Shown here piece by piece: positions 1-8,271 of a stretch of DNA of 30,976 bases; the first letter of the stretch is position 1; each line of letters opens with the position of its first letter. The position numbers and the translations under genes are program-made. This stretch comes from Bacteroidales bacterium UBA3630 (GTDB taxonomy: Bacteria > Bacteroidota > Bacteroidia > Bacteroidales > P3). The stretch is from positions 87,865-118,840 of the forward strand of contig DFLB01000036.1 in NCBI GenBank assembly GCA_002373995.1, given 5' to 3'. The notes below the pieces were generated by a model, which saw only the letters and a program-made list of their open reading frames with translations, did not search any database and was not told the origin of the DNA.

Positions 1-281
1 GCGCTGACGAGCTCGCCCTGGTAGTCGGCGAAGCCAGGCACATCGATGATGTTCACCTTCTTGCCGCCGAACTCGGTGTACATGAGGGTGTTCTCCACGG
101 AGTAGCCGCGGTCGTGCTCGATGTCGCGATAGTCGCTGATGGTGTTCTTGCTGTCCACGGTGCCACGGCGGTTGATGAGGCCGCCGCAGAAAGCCATAGC
201 CTCGGCCATGGAGGTCTTGCCGCTCTTAGCGCCGCCCACGAGGGCGATGTTACGAATGTCCTGAGTCTGATAAATTTTCAT
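1..281 (-). CDS. EF-G-like translation factor GTPase, N-terminal part (cut by window edge)
   Basis: Only the first 93 codons are in the window. The protein begins MKIYQTQDIRNIALVGG and carries a P-loop, GGAKSGKT, at residues 16-23. A region around residues 40-60 corresponds to switch I, and a DVPG G3 motif (IIDVPGFADY) lies near residues 80-89. This matches the second, EF-G-like GTPase common in Bacteroidales rather than canonical FusA. I infer a ribosome-associated translation GTPase of the cytoplasm, with the other domains lying beyond base 1. The start at 281 is supported by a consensus -7 promoter 93 bases upstream. The promoter, leader and first codons are repeated in diverged form at 3870-4062. 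Confidence 0.88.
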   Translation of the reverse strand, partial: MKIYQTQDIRNIALVGGAKSGKTSMAEAMAFCGGLINRRGTVDSKNTISDYRDIEHDRGYSVENTLMYTEFGGKKVNIIDVPGFADYQGELVS

Positions 282-396
282 TGTTATTGCTATTATTTAT
301 TTTGTTTCTTTTCGTCTGACTATTAGCACACTGCACACCGTCGGCGGGGTTGTCGGCGGTGGGCAATGAGACGGCAAAGATACACAAATTATTCCA
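206..396 (-). repeat. EF-G 5' region, downstream member of a diverged direct duplication
   Basis: Read on the minus strand, this stretch aligns with 3870-4062 from about 15 bases upstream of the -7 box, through the leader, to about codon 25. Shared blocks include AATAATTT, TATCTTTGC, CCGCCGACGGT, AGCAATAAC, ACTCAGGACAT, AACATCGCC and GGCAAGAC. The upstream homology edge (~396) lies about 20 bases from the stop codon of the intervening surface-protein gene. Confidence 0.8.
374..382 (-). promoter_or_regulatory. Bacteroides-type -7 promoter box of the EF-G-like gene
   Basis: The minus strand reads TATCTTTGC, matching TAnnTTTG, with TTTC 19 bases upstream near the -33 position. It leaves a leader of about 85-90 bases before the ATG at 281. 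The same box and leader length recur at 4039-4047. Confidence 0.7.
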
Positions 397-417
397 ACTG
401 TGAAAAAAAAGTTTTCG

Positions 418-3400
418 CTAGTCGGTGATTTCCACCGAGGTGTCGCCGTCCACACGGCCTTGGTTGCCGCCACCGTAGACATCTCCGCGCACAAGGGTGT
501 TGCCTTTGAGCAGCACACGGGTGTCGCCCAGCACGGCGCTCTCCTCGCCGCCACCGTAGATGCTGCCACTCACGGAGGTGGTGCCTTTAAGGGTGAGGGT
601 AATATTACCTTCAACGGTACCGAGGGCATCAAGGTCTACATTGGTGTAGATTTTTTTCTCTGCACCACTCTCGTCAATACCAGAAGAATTATCGGTTAGC
701 GAATGATTCTCCCAATGGAATTCTGTGGAGTCGGAGAATACGGCAGGTTCAAACAAGCCAGAGTTTTTATTATAGTTGGGGGTAGTTACAAAGCCGCCGT
801 CCCTGACCCAGATAGTGGGCAGGGTGGCCGAAAAACCGGCGCCATACACATCGCCATTTACCGTGCAGCTGTCGAGCACCGAGGTGACAGAGTCGGTCAC
901 CATGCCCAAGCTCCCACCACCGTAAAAGTTGTTGTTGATGGTGCACTTTTTGAGGCTTGACGACACTTTGTTACACTGTGCCAGCGAGAAGGTGGCATAC
1001 TTCACATAGAAGCGGCCACCGGTCAAACCGCTACTCCATACAAAAAACTCGTAGTCGAAATCGGTGGCCACACCTTTTCCTTTCTTTCCATAGGGAGCGG
1101 CAGTAGAGGAACCATTAAAGTATATGCCACGTTCGTTGACATAGTTGTCGTCCCAGGAAGACCAATTTACGGTTGTAGCATCGGTAAACTTCACTCTGGA
1201 GTAGGAGTTACCGCCGTATCCAGCGCCGAAGAAGGTGCCGAACACACATCCCACGGCGTTGGTGGTGACGTTTTTATTCGGCTGCATATTGCCGAATTTG
1301 GGGCCACCGCAGAATAGGTCGATATGGCTATTGTAGATATCTGTGGCTACAGTACCTTTGATGGGTTTGTTGTCGTTAATGCCACCACCGAAGAAATTGT
1401 CGATATCGGCATTGTAAATCTGCCAACGGACATTGCCGTCGATTTGCTCCTGACCGGCTCCTGCCGCCTCGCCGAAATGGCCGCCGCTGATGTAACATTC
1501 AGCATTATCGCTCTTCGGCGTTGCATTCGGATTGTAGATGCCCGTAAGATAAAAGGACTTGTAATCGCCGCCCGTCACCGATACCGGTACATGGGGGGTG
1601 GCGTTGGAACCATCACCATGGATACCGATGTTGAACTCCTTGAACCACACATTGCCTCCCAAATGGACGTATATGGTTTTGCCGTTGTGGGGATTCTTGT
1701 TTGCCGATACAATCTGTTCGATTATGCCCCCATGGAGGATTAGAGGGGAATGGTCCAGCATATCGCTATTATCAACCTGATCCTCATATTCCAACTGACT
1801 GAAATACATGAGTGAGGTATTGGTGATTTCGAACCAACCTTTGGGGTGAAGAATACCTGTATTGCAAATATTATTCGCTCCGTTGGGTTTCTGTGCCTGG
1901 GCTGTACCGATGACATTGAGGAAATCAAAACGGATAGGAGCTATTCTCAATTTTCCTGTGTGATGGTAAATGAGGCTGTAGTCAGGTTCATGGTCGTTGT
2001 CTTCGTCCACCGACATAATGGTAAAAGGTGTTGCGCCATTTGAAGGCACTGAAGCCTGATGTAGGTTTCCCACCAAAACAATCGCATTATCATAGACAGT
2101 TGAACCATTGAGCACTGTTTGATTATTGACCTTGGCACTAAGAGCATTTGCTATTGCTGTGTTCTTTATGGTACCGTTGTTATTAAAAGTGGTGGTATAT
2201 ATTATTTGGCCATTAAATGTTGATGTGCCATTCGTGTATTGGGCACCGGCAACCGCAGTCGGAGTTCCGTATCCGTTTGTATAGACAACATCTAACTTTG
2301 CATCTCCTATATAGACGGCTTTACCCCAGTAGGGCTCGATGGTGATAGAGGTGACGCCGTATGGAACATCGAAATAAGCACCTTGCGGGAAGATGCGGCC
2401 AGTGATGGCGTAGAGGTCTTTGTTGACGCTTTTGCGGTCGGCAAAATTGTAGTTGGGATAGTCGAAATAGGCCGGTGTTGAGGCATAAGTTTGAGAATAG
2501 TCGTAGTTGTCCGAAGTGTAGGGGTCAGCATAGCCGGTAGGCGTTTCCATTGACACAATCTTCCATCCGGTGACCACCCGTTGTTCGGTGTAGTTACCCG
2601 TTCCGATGTCGTTGTAGTATGGCAGTTGCACCTTGTCGTAGTTGAAGTTGTAGCGGTCGCCGTCCATATCGGTGCGCGTCAGGGTGATGCTGGCAGTTGT
2701 GATGCTGGCGCCCGAGGGCCACGACTGGCCGCCGTCGCTCTTTGTGGTGCGGATGGTGACAGCGAGAGTCTGCCGTGGCGAAGGCAGTTTGCCGCCGTGC
2801 TTGCGTCCTACGGTGGCGCTGTCGGGTGCATTGGCAATGTCGGGGTTGATAATTGAGGGATAGTAGCCCTGAGCCTTCAGGATGGGGTAGGGCTTTGGGT
2901 TGGCTATCGTTCTGTCGGCGGTCTCGAGCACCCATTTGAGCATGTCGCTAGGATTGACTGTGGTTGAAGAAGTAGTGGCATACCAAGCTGCCAGTTTTTT
3001 GTTGCTGTTGAGCAGCAGGCGGTAGAACTCAAATCGGGTTAGAAATCTTTCTTCGATGGCGAGGGCGCAGTTGTAGGAATTGATGGTCTTGCTCTTCAGC
3101 TTGTCGTAGGCGTAGTAGTTGAAGGTGTTGAGGCCACCCTGCAGGTTGGCGATGTTGTTGCCGCCGAAGACTGGCGAGACGGTAGTGCCGCCGGTGATGT
3201 CACCGTAGAACATGCAGTTCATCACCATGGTGCCTGTGGCTACGGTGGCGGCGGTGGTGGCCACGTTGTTGTAGCCCACGATGCCGCCGACGTCGGTGCC
3301 GCCGGTGATGTCGGCGTAGGAGTAGCAGTTGAGGACGCGTGCCGAGCCGTCGAGCAGGCCGACGAGGCCGCCACAGTAGTTGTTGGTGCTGCCCACGGAG

Positions 3401-3945
3401 CCTGAGAGGATGCCGACATTGTAGATGCGTGCTGTGCCGTTGGCGGTAGCGGCGATGGCGCCCACGCGTCCGCTCTGGGTGATGGCGACGGACTCCAGTA
3501 CGAGATTGCGCACTGTGCCGGTAAGGGTGGAGAAGAGGGGTGCGCGGAGATTGGTGATGCGGTAGGGCATGCGCGTGGCGGGGTTGATGGCGGCTTCGAG
3601 GGTGCCGCTGAAGGAGGCGATGGAGTTCAGGGTGCTGGCGTCGATGTCTGCCACAATGACAAACGAGGCGCTGCTACCGCTGACGGCGGCGAGGTCTGAT
3701 GCTGTCGAGACGGGTGTTTGGGCCAGCACAGAAGCAGGTATGAGCATGGACAAGAACAGCAATATACAGCGGAGCAGGGGTTGCGGCAGCAGGCGGCTGC
3801 GGCGATATGACAGATTGGGGGAAGGTGAGTTGGAGGTGACGACTGAGGGTGAGTGCACACAGAGTGTTTCAGACATGACAGTCTTGCCTCTCTCGTTGCC
3901 GTCCACGGGGGCGATGTTATACATGTCCTGAGTATGATAAACCAT
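418..3945 (-). CDS. Large secreted GLUG/Gly-rich repeat surface protein with an EF-G-derived N-terminus
   Basis: The 1175-residue protein of unknown function is probably exported. Residues 1-25 (MVYHTQDMYNIAPVDGNERG and on) align with the start of the EF-G-like protein next door. A Sec-type hydrophobic segment follows at residues 57-74, with likely cleavage near A75/Q76. GLUG-like repeats (GGLVGLL, GGIVGYN) lie near residues 192-228. The C-terminal half is rich in GGG motifs such as FFGGGI, YGGGSLG and VYGGGNQG, typical of Bacteroidales beta-helical surface proteins. No T9SS sorting domain is visible, and the last Gly-rich repeat ends directly at the TAG stop. I chose ATG 3945 because it aligns with the EF-G start; the upstream ATG at 4002 lies inside the duplicated leader. 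Adhesin-like function is inference only. Confidence 0.82.
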   Translation of the reverse strand: MVYHTQDMYNIAPVDGNERGKTVMSETLCVHSPSVVTSNSPSPNLSYRRSRLLPQPLLRCILLFLSMLIPASVLAQTPVSTASDLAAVSGSSASFVIVADIDASTLNSIASFSGTLEAAINPATRMPYRITNLRAPLFSTLTGTVRNLVLESVAITQSGRVGAIAATANGTARIYNVGILSGSVGSTNNYCGGLVGLLDGSARVLNCYSYADITGGTDVGGIVGYNNVATTAATVATGTMVMNCMFYGDITGGTTVSPVFGGNNIANLQGGLNTFNYYAYDKLKSKTINSYNCALAIEERFLTRFEFYRLLLNSNKKLAAWYATTSSTTVNPSDMLKWVLETADRTIANPKPYPILKAQGYYPSIINPDIANAPDSATVGRKHGGKLPSPRQTLAVTIRTTKSDGGQSWPSGASITTASITLTRTDMDGDRYNFNYDKVQLPYYNDIGTGNYTEQRVVTGWKIVSMETPTGYADPYTSDNYDYSQTYASTPAYFDYPNYNFADRKSVNKDLYAITGRIFPQGAYFDVPYGVTSITIEPYWGKAVYIGDAKLDVVYTNGYGTPTAVAGAQYTNGTSTFNGQIIYTTTFNNNGTIKNTAIANALSAKVNNQTVLNGSTVYDNAIVLVGNLHQASVPSNGATPFTIMSVDEDNDHEPDYSLIYHHTGKLRIAPIRFDFLNVIGTAQAQKPNGANNICNTGILHPKGWFEITNTSLMYFSQLEYEDQVDNSDMLDHSPLILHGGIIEQIVSANKNPHNGKTIYVHLGGNVWFKEFNIGIHGDGSNATPHVPVSVTGGDYKSFYLTGIYNPNATPKSDNAECYISGGHFGEAAGAGQEQIDGNVRWQIYNADIDNFFGGGINDNKPIKGTVATDIYNSHIDLFCGGPKFGNMQPNKNVTTNAVGCVFGTFFGAGYGGNSYSRVKFTDATTVNWSSWDDNYVNERGIYFNGSSTAAPYGKKGKGVATDFDYEFFVWSSGLTGGRFYVKYATFSLAQCNKVSSSLKKCTINNNFYGGGSLGMVTDSVTSVLDSCTVNGDVYGAGFSATLPTIWVRDGGFVTTPNYNKNSGLFEPAVFSDSTEFHWENHSLTDNSSGIDESGAEKKIYTNVDLDALGTVEGNITLTLKGTTSVSGSIYGGGEESAVLGDTRVLLKGNTLVRGDVYGGGNQGRVDGDTSVEITD

Positions 3946-4062
3946 GCAGTTATTGCTGTTATTCATTTTGTACATTTTTGTTTGAATATCAACATACAAC
4001 ATACCGTCGGCGGGGGCACGTCGGTGGACAATGCGATTGCAAAGATACGAAATTATTTTGGA
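3870..4062 (-). repeat. Diverged second copy of the EF-G promoter, leader and first codons
   Basis: This is the upstream member of the direct repeat with 206-396. The -7 box to ATG distance is conserved (94 versus 93 bases). The coding part differs by one deleted codon (MVYHTQD versus MKIYQTQD) and substitutions, but stays in frame through GNERGKT, the former P-loop. Homology fades at about codon 25, where the surface-protein sequence takes over. Confidence 0.8.
4039..4047 (-). promoter_or_regulatory. Bacteroides-type -7 promoter box of the surface-protein gene
   Basis: The minus strand reads TATCTTTGC. It is part of the duplicated EF-G 5' region. No clear TTTG is seen at -33, so this copy may be weaker than the one at 374-382. 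Confidence 0.6.
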
Positions 4063-4183
4063 AATGTTATGCGTTGAGGATATTTAAAAAATGATATTTT
4101 ATGCCTCTCAATTCATTCTACGGGCTTTTTCGGCACCTGAGTTTTTTTTTACAGGTTGGCAGTGTTCCACTGTTTATGATGTG

Positions 4184-4260
4184 CCTATGTTATGCTTAGG
4201 ATATGCTTAGGATGAGCTTAGGATGAGCTTAGGATATGCTTAGGGAGAGCTTAGGATGAG
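4184..4260 (+). repeat. Family I 11-bp tandem array (core CTTAGG), locus 1
   Basis: Six units of 11 bases run from 4195 to 4260. Each is CTTAGG plus a five-base spacer (ATATG, ATGAG, ATGAG, ATATG, GAGAG, ATGAG). The array is preceded by GCCTATGTTATG, so CCTA (4184-4187) can pair with TAGG (4197-4200) across a 9-base loop. A G-rich tract follows. The array ends 48 bases before the -7 box of the next gene. The same element occurs on the other strand at 26463-26512. Confidence 0.9.
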
Positions 4261-4307
4261 GGGAGAGGGGGGTGAATGTTGGGTGGTTGTGTTTCAAAAA
4301 AAAGGTG

Positions 4308-4316
4308 TATCTTTGC
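4308..4316 (+). promoter_or_regulatory. Bacteroides-type -7 promoter box of the EEP hydrolase operon
   Basis: TATCTTTGC lies 13 bases before the ATG at 4329, with GTTG 18 bases upstream as a possible -33 element. It probably drives the five-gene run to 10139. The short leader rules out the upstream ATG at 4272. Confidence 0.65.
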
Positions 4317-4328
4317 CGAGGATTTGCT

Positions 4329-5429
4329 ATGAAGGCTATACGGGTTATATTACTAATAGTCAACTTACTGCTTATCGCGGGGTTGCTGCTGACGACGGTG
4401 GCTGGCGCGGTGAGCCCGTCGAGGATGATGTTGCCGAGCTTGCTGGCATACGGCTACCTGCCGATGCTGGGTGCCAATGTGCTGATGGTGGTGTTGTGGG
4501 CGTTGATGAAGCGTTGGGAGGCGTTGTTGAGTGTGGCGGCGATTGCTGTGCGGTGGAGTATGGTGGGGTTGTTTTTCCAGGTGGGCGGGACGCAGAAGGT
4601 GCCGCCGCGTGCGGAGCATCCGATGATGGTGACGGTGATGAGTTACAATGTGCACCAGTTTCAGGGTCCGGAGGATCGGCCGACAAGGTCGGACAGCAAT
4701 GCGCGGGAATTCCTGTCGATAGTGGAGGAGCATGGGCCGGATGTGTTGTGCTTGCAGGAGTATGCGGCGCCGAAGACGGTGCATGTGACGGATAGTTTGG
4801 TGCTGATGGGGTATAACCATTATTACGGCGCCCACACGACGGGTAGCGGGGTGCCGTATGGCACGGTGGTGTTCAGCCGGTTGCCGATCACTTACGTGAG
4901 TCGTTTGGATAACAAGAAGGTGTTGGTGGAGATGCTGAAGGAGGATAGGCGGCTGCGGGTGTGTTGTATTCACATGGATAGTTACAGTTTTGACGCTACG
5001 GACCGCGAGGAGATAGACCGGATGCGCCACGGCGAGGTGCAGGAGTCAAGCCGGCGGACGCTGGAGAAGGTGCGCGAGACGATATTGAGCCACCAGAGGG
5101 AGTGGGAGCAGGCGTTGAGGCCTGTGGTGCAGGGGAGCACGGTGCCGCTGGTGGTGGCGGGGGATATGAACGATATACCGAATTCGTGGCTTTATAGCCA
5201 GATAAGCAAGGAGTTGACGGACAGTTACCGCGAGAAGGGGTTTGGGTTTGTGACCACGTACAACGGTGGCGACGAGCAGTTGCTGCCGATAGGGAGCGGA
5301 TGGTTGCCGAAGTTCAGGATAGACATGGTGTTCCACAACGAGGGGTTGAGGACGCTGAGCTACAGGAGGATCAAGACACGCGTCTCGGATCATTACCCTG
5401 TGGTGGTGGCGGTAGAAGTGAAGGATTGA
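4329..5429 (+). CDS. Membrane-anchored endonuclease/exonuclease/phosphatase (EEP) family protein
   Basis: The 366-residue protein has about three N-terminal membrane segments (roughly residues 5-27, 33-58 and 63-80). An EEP domain fills the rest. Family motifs are visible: MSYNVHQF (Asn), LCLQEYA (metal-binding Glu), VAGDMND (Asp/Asn), FRIDMVFHN and SDHYPVVV (catalytic Asp-His). These families are Mg-dependent phosphodiesterases; the substrate here may be nucleic acid, lipid or sugar phosphate and cannot be told from sequence. The catalytic domain follows the helices and its side of the membrane is unclear. The start at 4329 is set by the promoter 13 bases upstream. It heads a same-strand run with nth 22 bases downstream. 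Confidence 0.88.
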   Translation: MKAIRVILLIVNLLLIAGLLLTTVAGAVSPSRMMLPSLLAYGYLPMLGANVLMVVLWALMKRWEALLSVAAIAVRWSMVGLFFQVGGTQKVPPRAEHPMMVTVMSYNVHQFQGPEDRPTRSDSNAREFLSIVEEHGPDVLCLQEYAAPKTVHVTDSLVLMGYNHYYGAHTTGSGVPYGTVVFSRLPITYVSRLDNKKVLVEMLKEDRRLRVCCIHMDSYSFDATDREEIDRMRHGEVQESSRRTLEKVRETILSHQREWEQALRPVVQGSTVPLVVAGDMNDIPNSWLYSQISKELTDSYREKGFGFVTTYNGGDEQLLPIGSGWLPKFRIDMVFHNEGLRTLSYRRIKTRVSDHYPVVVAVEVKD

Positions 5430-5451
5430 GGGGTGAGAATTAGTTAGACAG

Positions 5452-6105
5452 ATGAAGAAGCAGGAGTTATACGACAGGGTGCTGGCATGGTTTGCGGAGG
5501 CGATGCCGGTGGCGGAGACGGAGTTGCACTACGGCACGCCGTTCCAGTTGCTGGTGGCGGTGGTGTTGTCGGCACAATGTACCGACCGTCGGGTCAACAT
5601 GGTGACGCCGGCGCTTTTCGAGGCATACCCCACCGCCGAGGCGATGGCCGAGGCTACGGAGGAGGATATCTTCAGCTATATCCACTCGGTGTCGTATCCG
5701 CACAACAAGAGCCGCCACCTGGTGGGGCTGTCGCGGATGCTGGTGGATGAGATGGGGGGCGAGGTGCCCGACGACATCGAGCAGCTGCAGCGGCTGCCGG
5801 GCGTGGGTCGCAAGACGGCCAACGTGGTGGAGGCGGTGTACTTCGACCGACCGGCGATGCCGGTGGACACGCACGTGTTTCGTGTGGCGAACCGCATAGG
5901 GCTGACCCACAACTCGAAGACACCGCTGCAGACGGAGCGCGAACTGGTGAAGTATATACCGGCGGAGTTGCTTGCGAAGGCGCACCACTGGCTGATACTG
6001 CACGGGCGCTATGTGTGCCAGGCACGCAGGCCACGGTGCACGGAATGCGGGTTGACGGAGGTGTGTGGGTATTTCAAGAAAGAGGTGGAGGGGAAGAAGT
6101 GTTAA
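5452..6105 (+). CDS. nth: Endonuclease III (DNA glycosylase/AP lyase)
   Basis: The 217-residue protein has full family length. It removes oxidised pyrimidines and nicks abasic sites in base excision repair. The helix-hairpin-helix reads LPGVGRKTANVV with the Schiff-base lysine at K121. The catalytic aspartate is D139 in VDTHVFRVANR. Four cysteines, C189, C196, C199 and C205, have the C-X6-C-X2-C-X5-C spacing of the iron-sulfur cluster. All key residues are present, so it should be a bifunctional enzyme. It sits 22 bases after the EEP gene and 24 before the BatA-like gene; no functional link to the neighbours is evident. Confidence 0.96.
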   Translation: MKKQELYDRVLAWFAEAMPVAETELHYGTPFQLLVAVVLSAQCTDRRVNMVTPALFEAYPTAEAMAEATEEDIFSYIHSVSYPHNKSRHLVGLSRMLVDEMGGEVPDDIEQLQRLPGVGRKTANVVEAVYFDRPAMPVDTHVFRVANRIGLTHNSKTPLQTERELVKYIPAELLAKAHHWLILHGRYVCQARRPRCTECGLTEVCGYFKKEVEGKKC

Positions 6106-6129
6106 GTAAGAATAAAGGCGATTAAGATA

Positions 6130-8262
6130 ATGATGTTCACTTATCCGGCGTTTCTGTGGGGCTTGCTGGCGGTGCTGATACCGGTGGCGGTGCATCTGTT
6201 CAACCTGCGGCGCTACCGCAAGGTGTACTTCAGCAATGTGGAGCGCCTGAGCGAGCTGCAGAGCGAGAGCCGGAGGCAGAACAGCCTGCGTCAGTGGCTG
6301 GTGCTGGCGGCGCGCGTAGTGGCAGTGGCGGCGCTGGTGGTGGCCTTTGCGCGACCGGTGGCCGGACGGCCGACGGCTGGCACGGAGATGGAGGGCAACG
6401 TGGCGGTGAGCATCTACATCGACAACTCGTTCAGCATGGAGAGTGCCTCGGGCGATGGCAGCCTGCTGGACCTGGCGCGACAGAAAGCCCTCGAGGTGGC
6501 CTCAGCCTATGGCCGGGGGGTGCAGTATCAGTTGCTGACAAGCGAGATGGACGGCAGCGAGATGCGATGGCTGAACCGCGACGAGCTGGCAGAGGCCGTG
6601 GAGAGCATAGAGCCCTCAGCAGCAGCGCCGCTGTTGAGCACCGTGGCGACACGGCAGTCTGATTTCCTGCGCCAAAGCCGAGCATCGGCCCGCCACGCCT
6701 ACCTCATCAGCGACTTCCAACAGAGCACCGCCGACCTTGCGGCGCTGCCCGACGACAGCACGGTGCGCTACACGCTCGTGCCTCTGACGGGTATCGAGGC
6801 CGACAATATATACATCGACACGCTGACGCTCGACGCACCGGCCTATTTCGCCGGCGGCGCGGTGGCGGTGGCGGTCACGGTGCGCAACAGCGGCAACCGC
6901 GACGCCGAGAAGGTGCCCCTGAAGCTCTACCTCGACGGGCGCGAACGGGCCATGACGACCGTCGACCTTGCAGCCCACGCCGAGGCCACGGCCACGCTGC
7001 GCTTCAGCATCGACCACGCCGGATGGACCGACGGCATGGTGACGGTGGAGGATTACCCCGTCACGTTCGACGACAGCTACCACTTCAGCCTGACGGCCGG
7101 CGAGCGCATCAAGATGCTCGAGATTGACGGCCGCACACCCAATAGCGCCCTGCAGAAACTCTTCGGCCACGACACGACGGTGGTCTACCGCTGCGAGCGC
7201 CATCTGCCCCCGACGCTGGCAGAGTACAGCTTTGCGGTGCTGAACGAGGTGGCCTCGCTGACAAGCGGCGAAGAGCAGCAACTGGCCGCATGGGTGCGCG
7301 AGGGGGGGAGCCTGATGGTGGTGCCGCCGGCCACCGGCGGCGAAGGGCTGAACACCCTGCTTGGCAGCCTGCAAGCCCCACAGCTGGGCCAATGGAACAG
7401 GCAGACCCTGCGCGCCACAAGCATAGACGACGGCAGCAGCCTGTACCGCAGCGTCTTCGCCGGAAAGAACGACGACGTGGAGATGCCCATCGTGCAAGGG
7501 CACTACACGCTGATGGCGCAAACGGCCATCAAACAGAGCATCATAGCGTTGGCCGACGGGAGCGACATGCTCACGATGAGCCCCTCGGGGGAGGGCAAGG
7601 TGTACCTCTTTGCGCTGCCGCTGAGCGACGAGTGGAGCGACTTTGCGTCGCAGGCGCTCTTTGTGCCGACGGTGTACAACATGGCCCTCTACAGCCGTCC
7701 GCAGGCACCGGCCTCGTACACGCTGGGCGGCAGCGAGCCCATCGTGCTGCAGGGGCGCTACGATACTGAACAACAGCCACCTCAGCTGAGCGACGGCGCG
7801 GAGACGAGCATCACGCCCGACCTGCGTCGCATGGGCAACCGGCAGGTGATGGTGCCGCACGGCGAACTGTCAAAGGCGGGCATCTACCGTCTGGGCGACG
7901 AGCACCTGGCCTTCAACTACCCGCGGCGCGAGTCGGAACTGCGCTACTACTCGCGCGAAGAGGTGGCCGCAGCCGTGGCCGGACGGGAGAACTACAACGT
8001 GGTGCACAACAGCCGCAAGCCGATAGCCGACGAGCTGCGGGCCCGCGACAAAGGGCACCCGCTGTGGCGACTATTTGTTCTGCTGGCACTGGCAGCGTTG
8101 GCGGTCGAGACTATACTGCTGAAAATGCGCTCGATATCCGCTGTTGGTCCGGGGATGGTCCGAGGATGGTCCGAGGATGGTCCGGGGATGGTCCGGGAAA
8201 AGACGGACGAACAGCGGAGAGGAGACGGTGCGGCGACGGAGTATCCGGAGTGGAAAAAATAA
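6130..8262 (+). CDS. BatA-like membrane protein with a von Willebrand factor A-type fold
   Basis: The 710-residue protein starts with the BatA N-terminal signature (FTYPAFLWGLLAVLIPVAVH, then NLRRYRKVYFSN) and a second membrane helix near residues 57-76. A vWA-like domain follows with a DNSFSM MIDAS-type motif near residues 98-103. A CARDB/Ig-like segment lies around residues 240-300 and a final helix at about 644-665. BatA-type proteins of Bacteroidota are linked to aerotolerance and envelope stress, with biochemical roles poorly defined. ATG codons at 6130 and 6133 are both possible starts. The last ~38 residues are encoded by an 11-bp repeat element (family II) and look unlike the rest of the protein. 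The ABC exporter gene follows 9 bases later. Confidence 0.85.
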   Translation: MMFTYPAFLWGLLAVLIPVAVHLFNLRRYRKVYFSNVERLSELQSESRRQNSLRQWLVLAARVVAVAALVVAFARPVAGRPTAGTEMEGNVAVSIYIDNSFSMESASGDGSLLDLARQKALEVASAYGRGVQYQLLTSEMDGSEMRWLNRDELAEAVESIEPSAAAPLLSTVATRQSDFLRQSRASARHAYLISDFQQSTADLAALPDDSTVRYTLVPLTGIEADNIYIDTLTLDAPAYFAGGAVAVAVTVRNSGNRDAEKVPLKLYLDGRERAMTTVDLAAHAEATATLRFSIDHAGWTDGMVTVEDYPVTFDDSYHFSLTAGERIKMLEIDGRTPNSALQKLFGHDTTVVYRCERHLPPTLAEYSFAVLNEVASLTSGEEQQLAAWVREGGSLMVVPPATGGEGLNTLLGSLQAPQLGQWNRQTLRATSIDDGSSLYRSVFAGKNDDVEMPIVQGHYTLMAQTAIKQSIIALADGSDMLTMSPSGEGKVYLFALPLSDEWSDFASQALFVPTVYNMALYSRPQAPASYTLGGSEPIVLQGRYDTEQQPPQLSDGAETSITPDLRRMGNRQVMVPHGELSKAGIYRLGDEHLAFNYPRRESELRYYSREEVAAAVAGRENYNVVHNSRKPIADELRARDKGHPLWRLFVLLALAALAVETILLKMRSISAVGPGMVRGWSEDGPGMVREKTDEQRRGDGAATEYPEWKK
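8144..8208 (+). repeat. Family II 11-bp tandem array with terminal hairpin, locus A (inside the BatA-like CDS)
   Basis: Four units of GGTCCG plus a five-base spacer (GGGAT or AGGAT) span 8146-8189. A fifth core, GGTCCG at 8190-8195, then forms a hairpin: GTCCG 8191-8195, 8-base loop, CGGAC 8204-8208. The 5' edge is TTGGTCC. It is translated in frame as the BatA-like protein's tail (GPGMVRGWSEDGPGMVRE). Confidence 0.92.
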
Positions 8263-8271
8263 AAGAAAAAA

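Noticed and set aside
418..4062. Integrative element or transposon around the surface-protein gene
   Set aside because: There is no integrase, transposase or terminal inverted repeat. The flanking direct repeats are too diverged and too gene-like to be target-site duplications.
4003..4077. Use of the ATG at 4002 as start of the surface protein
   Set aside because: It lies in the duplicated leader, 37 bases from the -7 box, and the extra residues correspond to untranslated leader in the EF-G copy.
4195..4260. CRISPR array
   Set aside because: The repeat unit is 11 bases with 5-base spacers and no cas genes nearby; it is a short tandem repeat.
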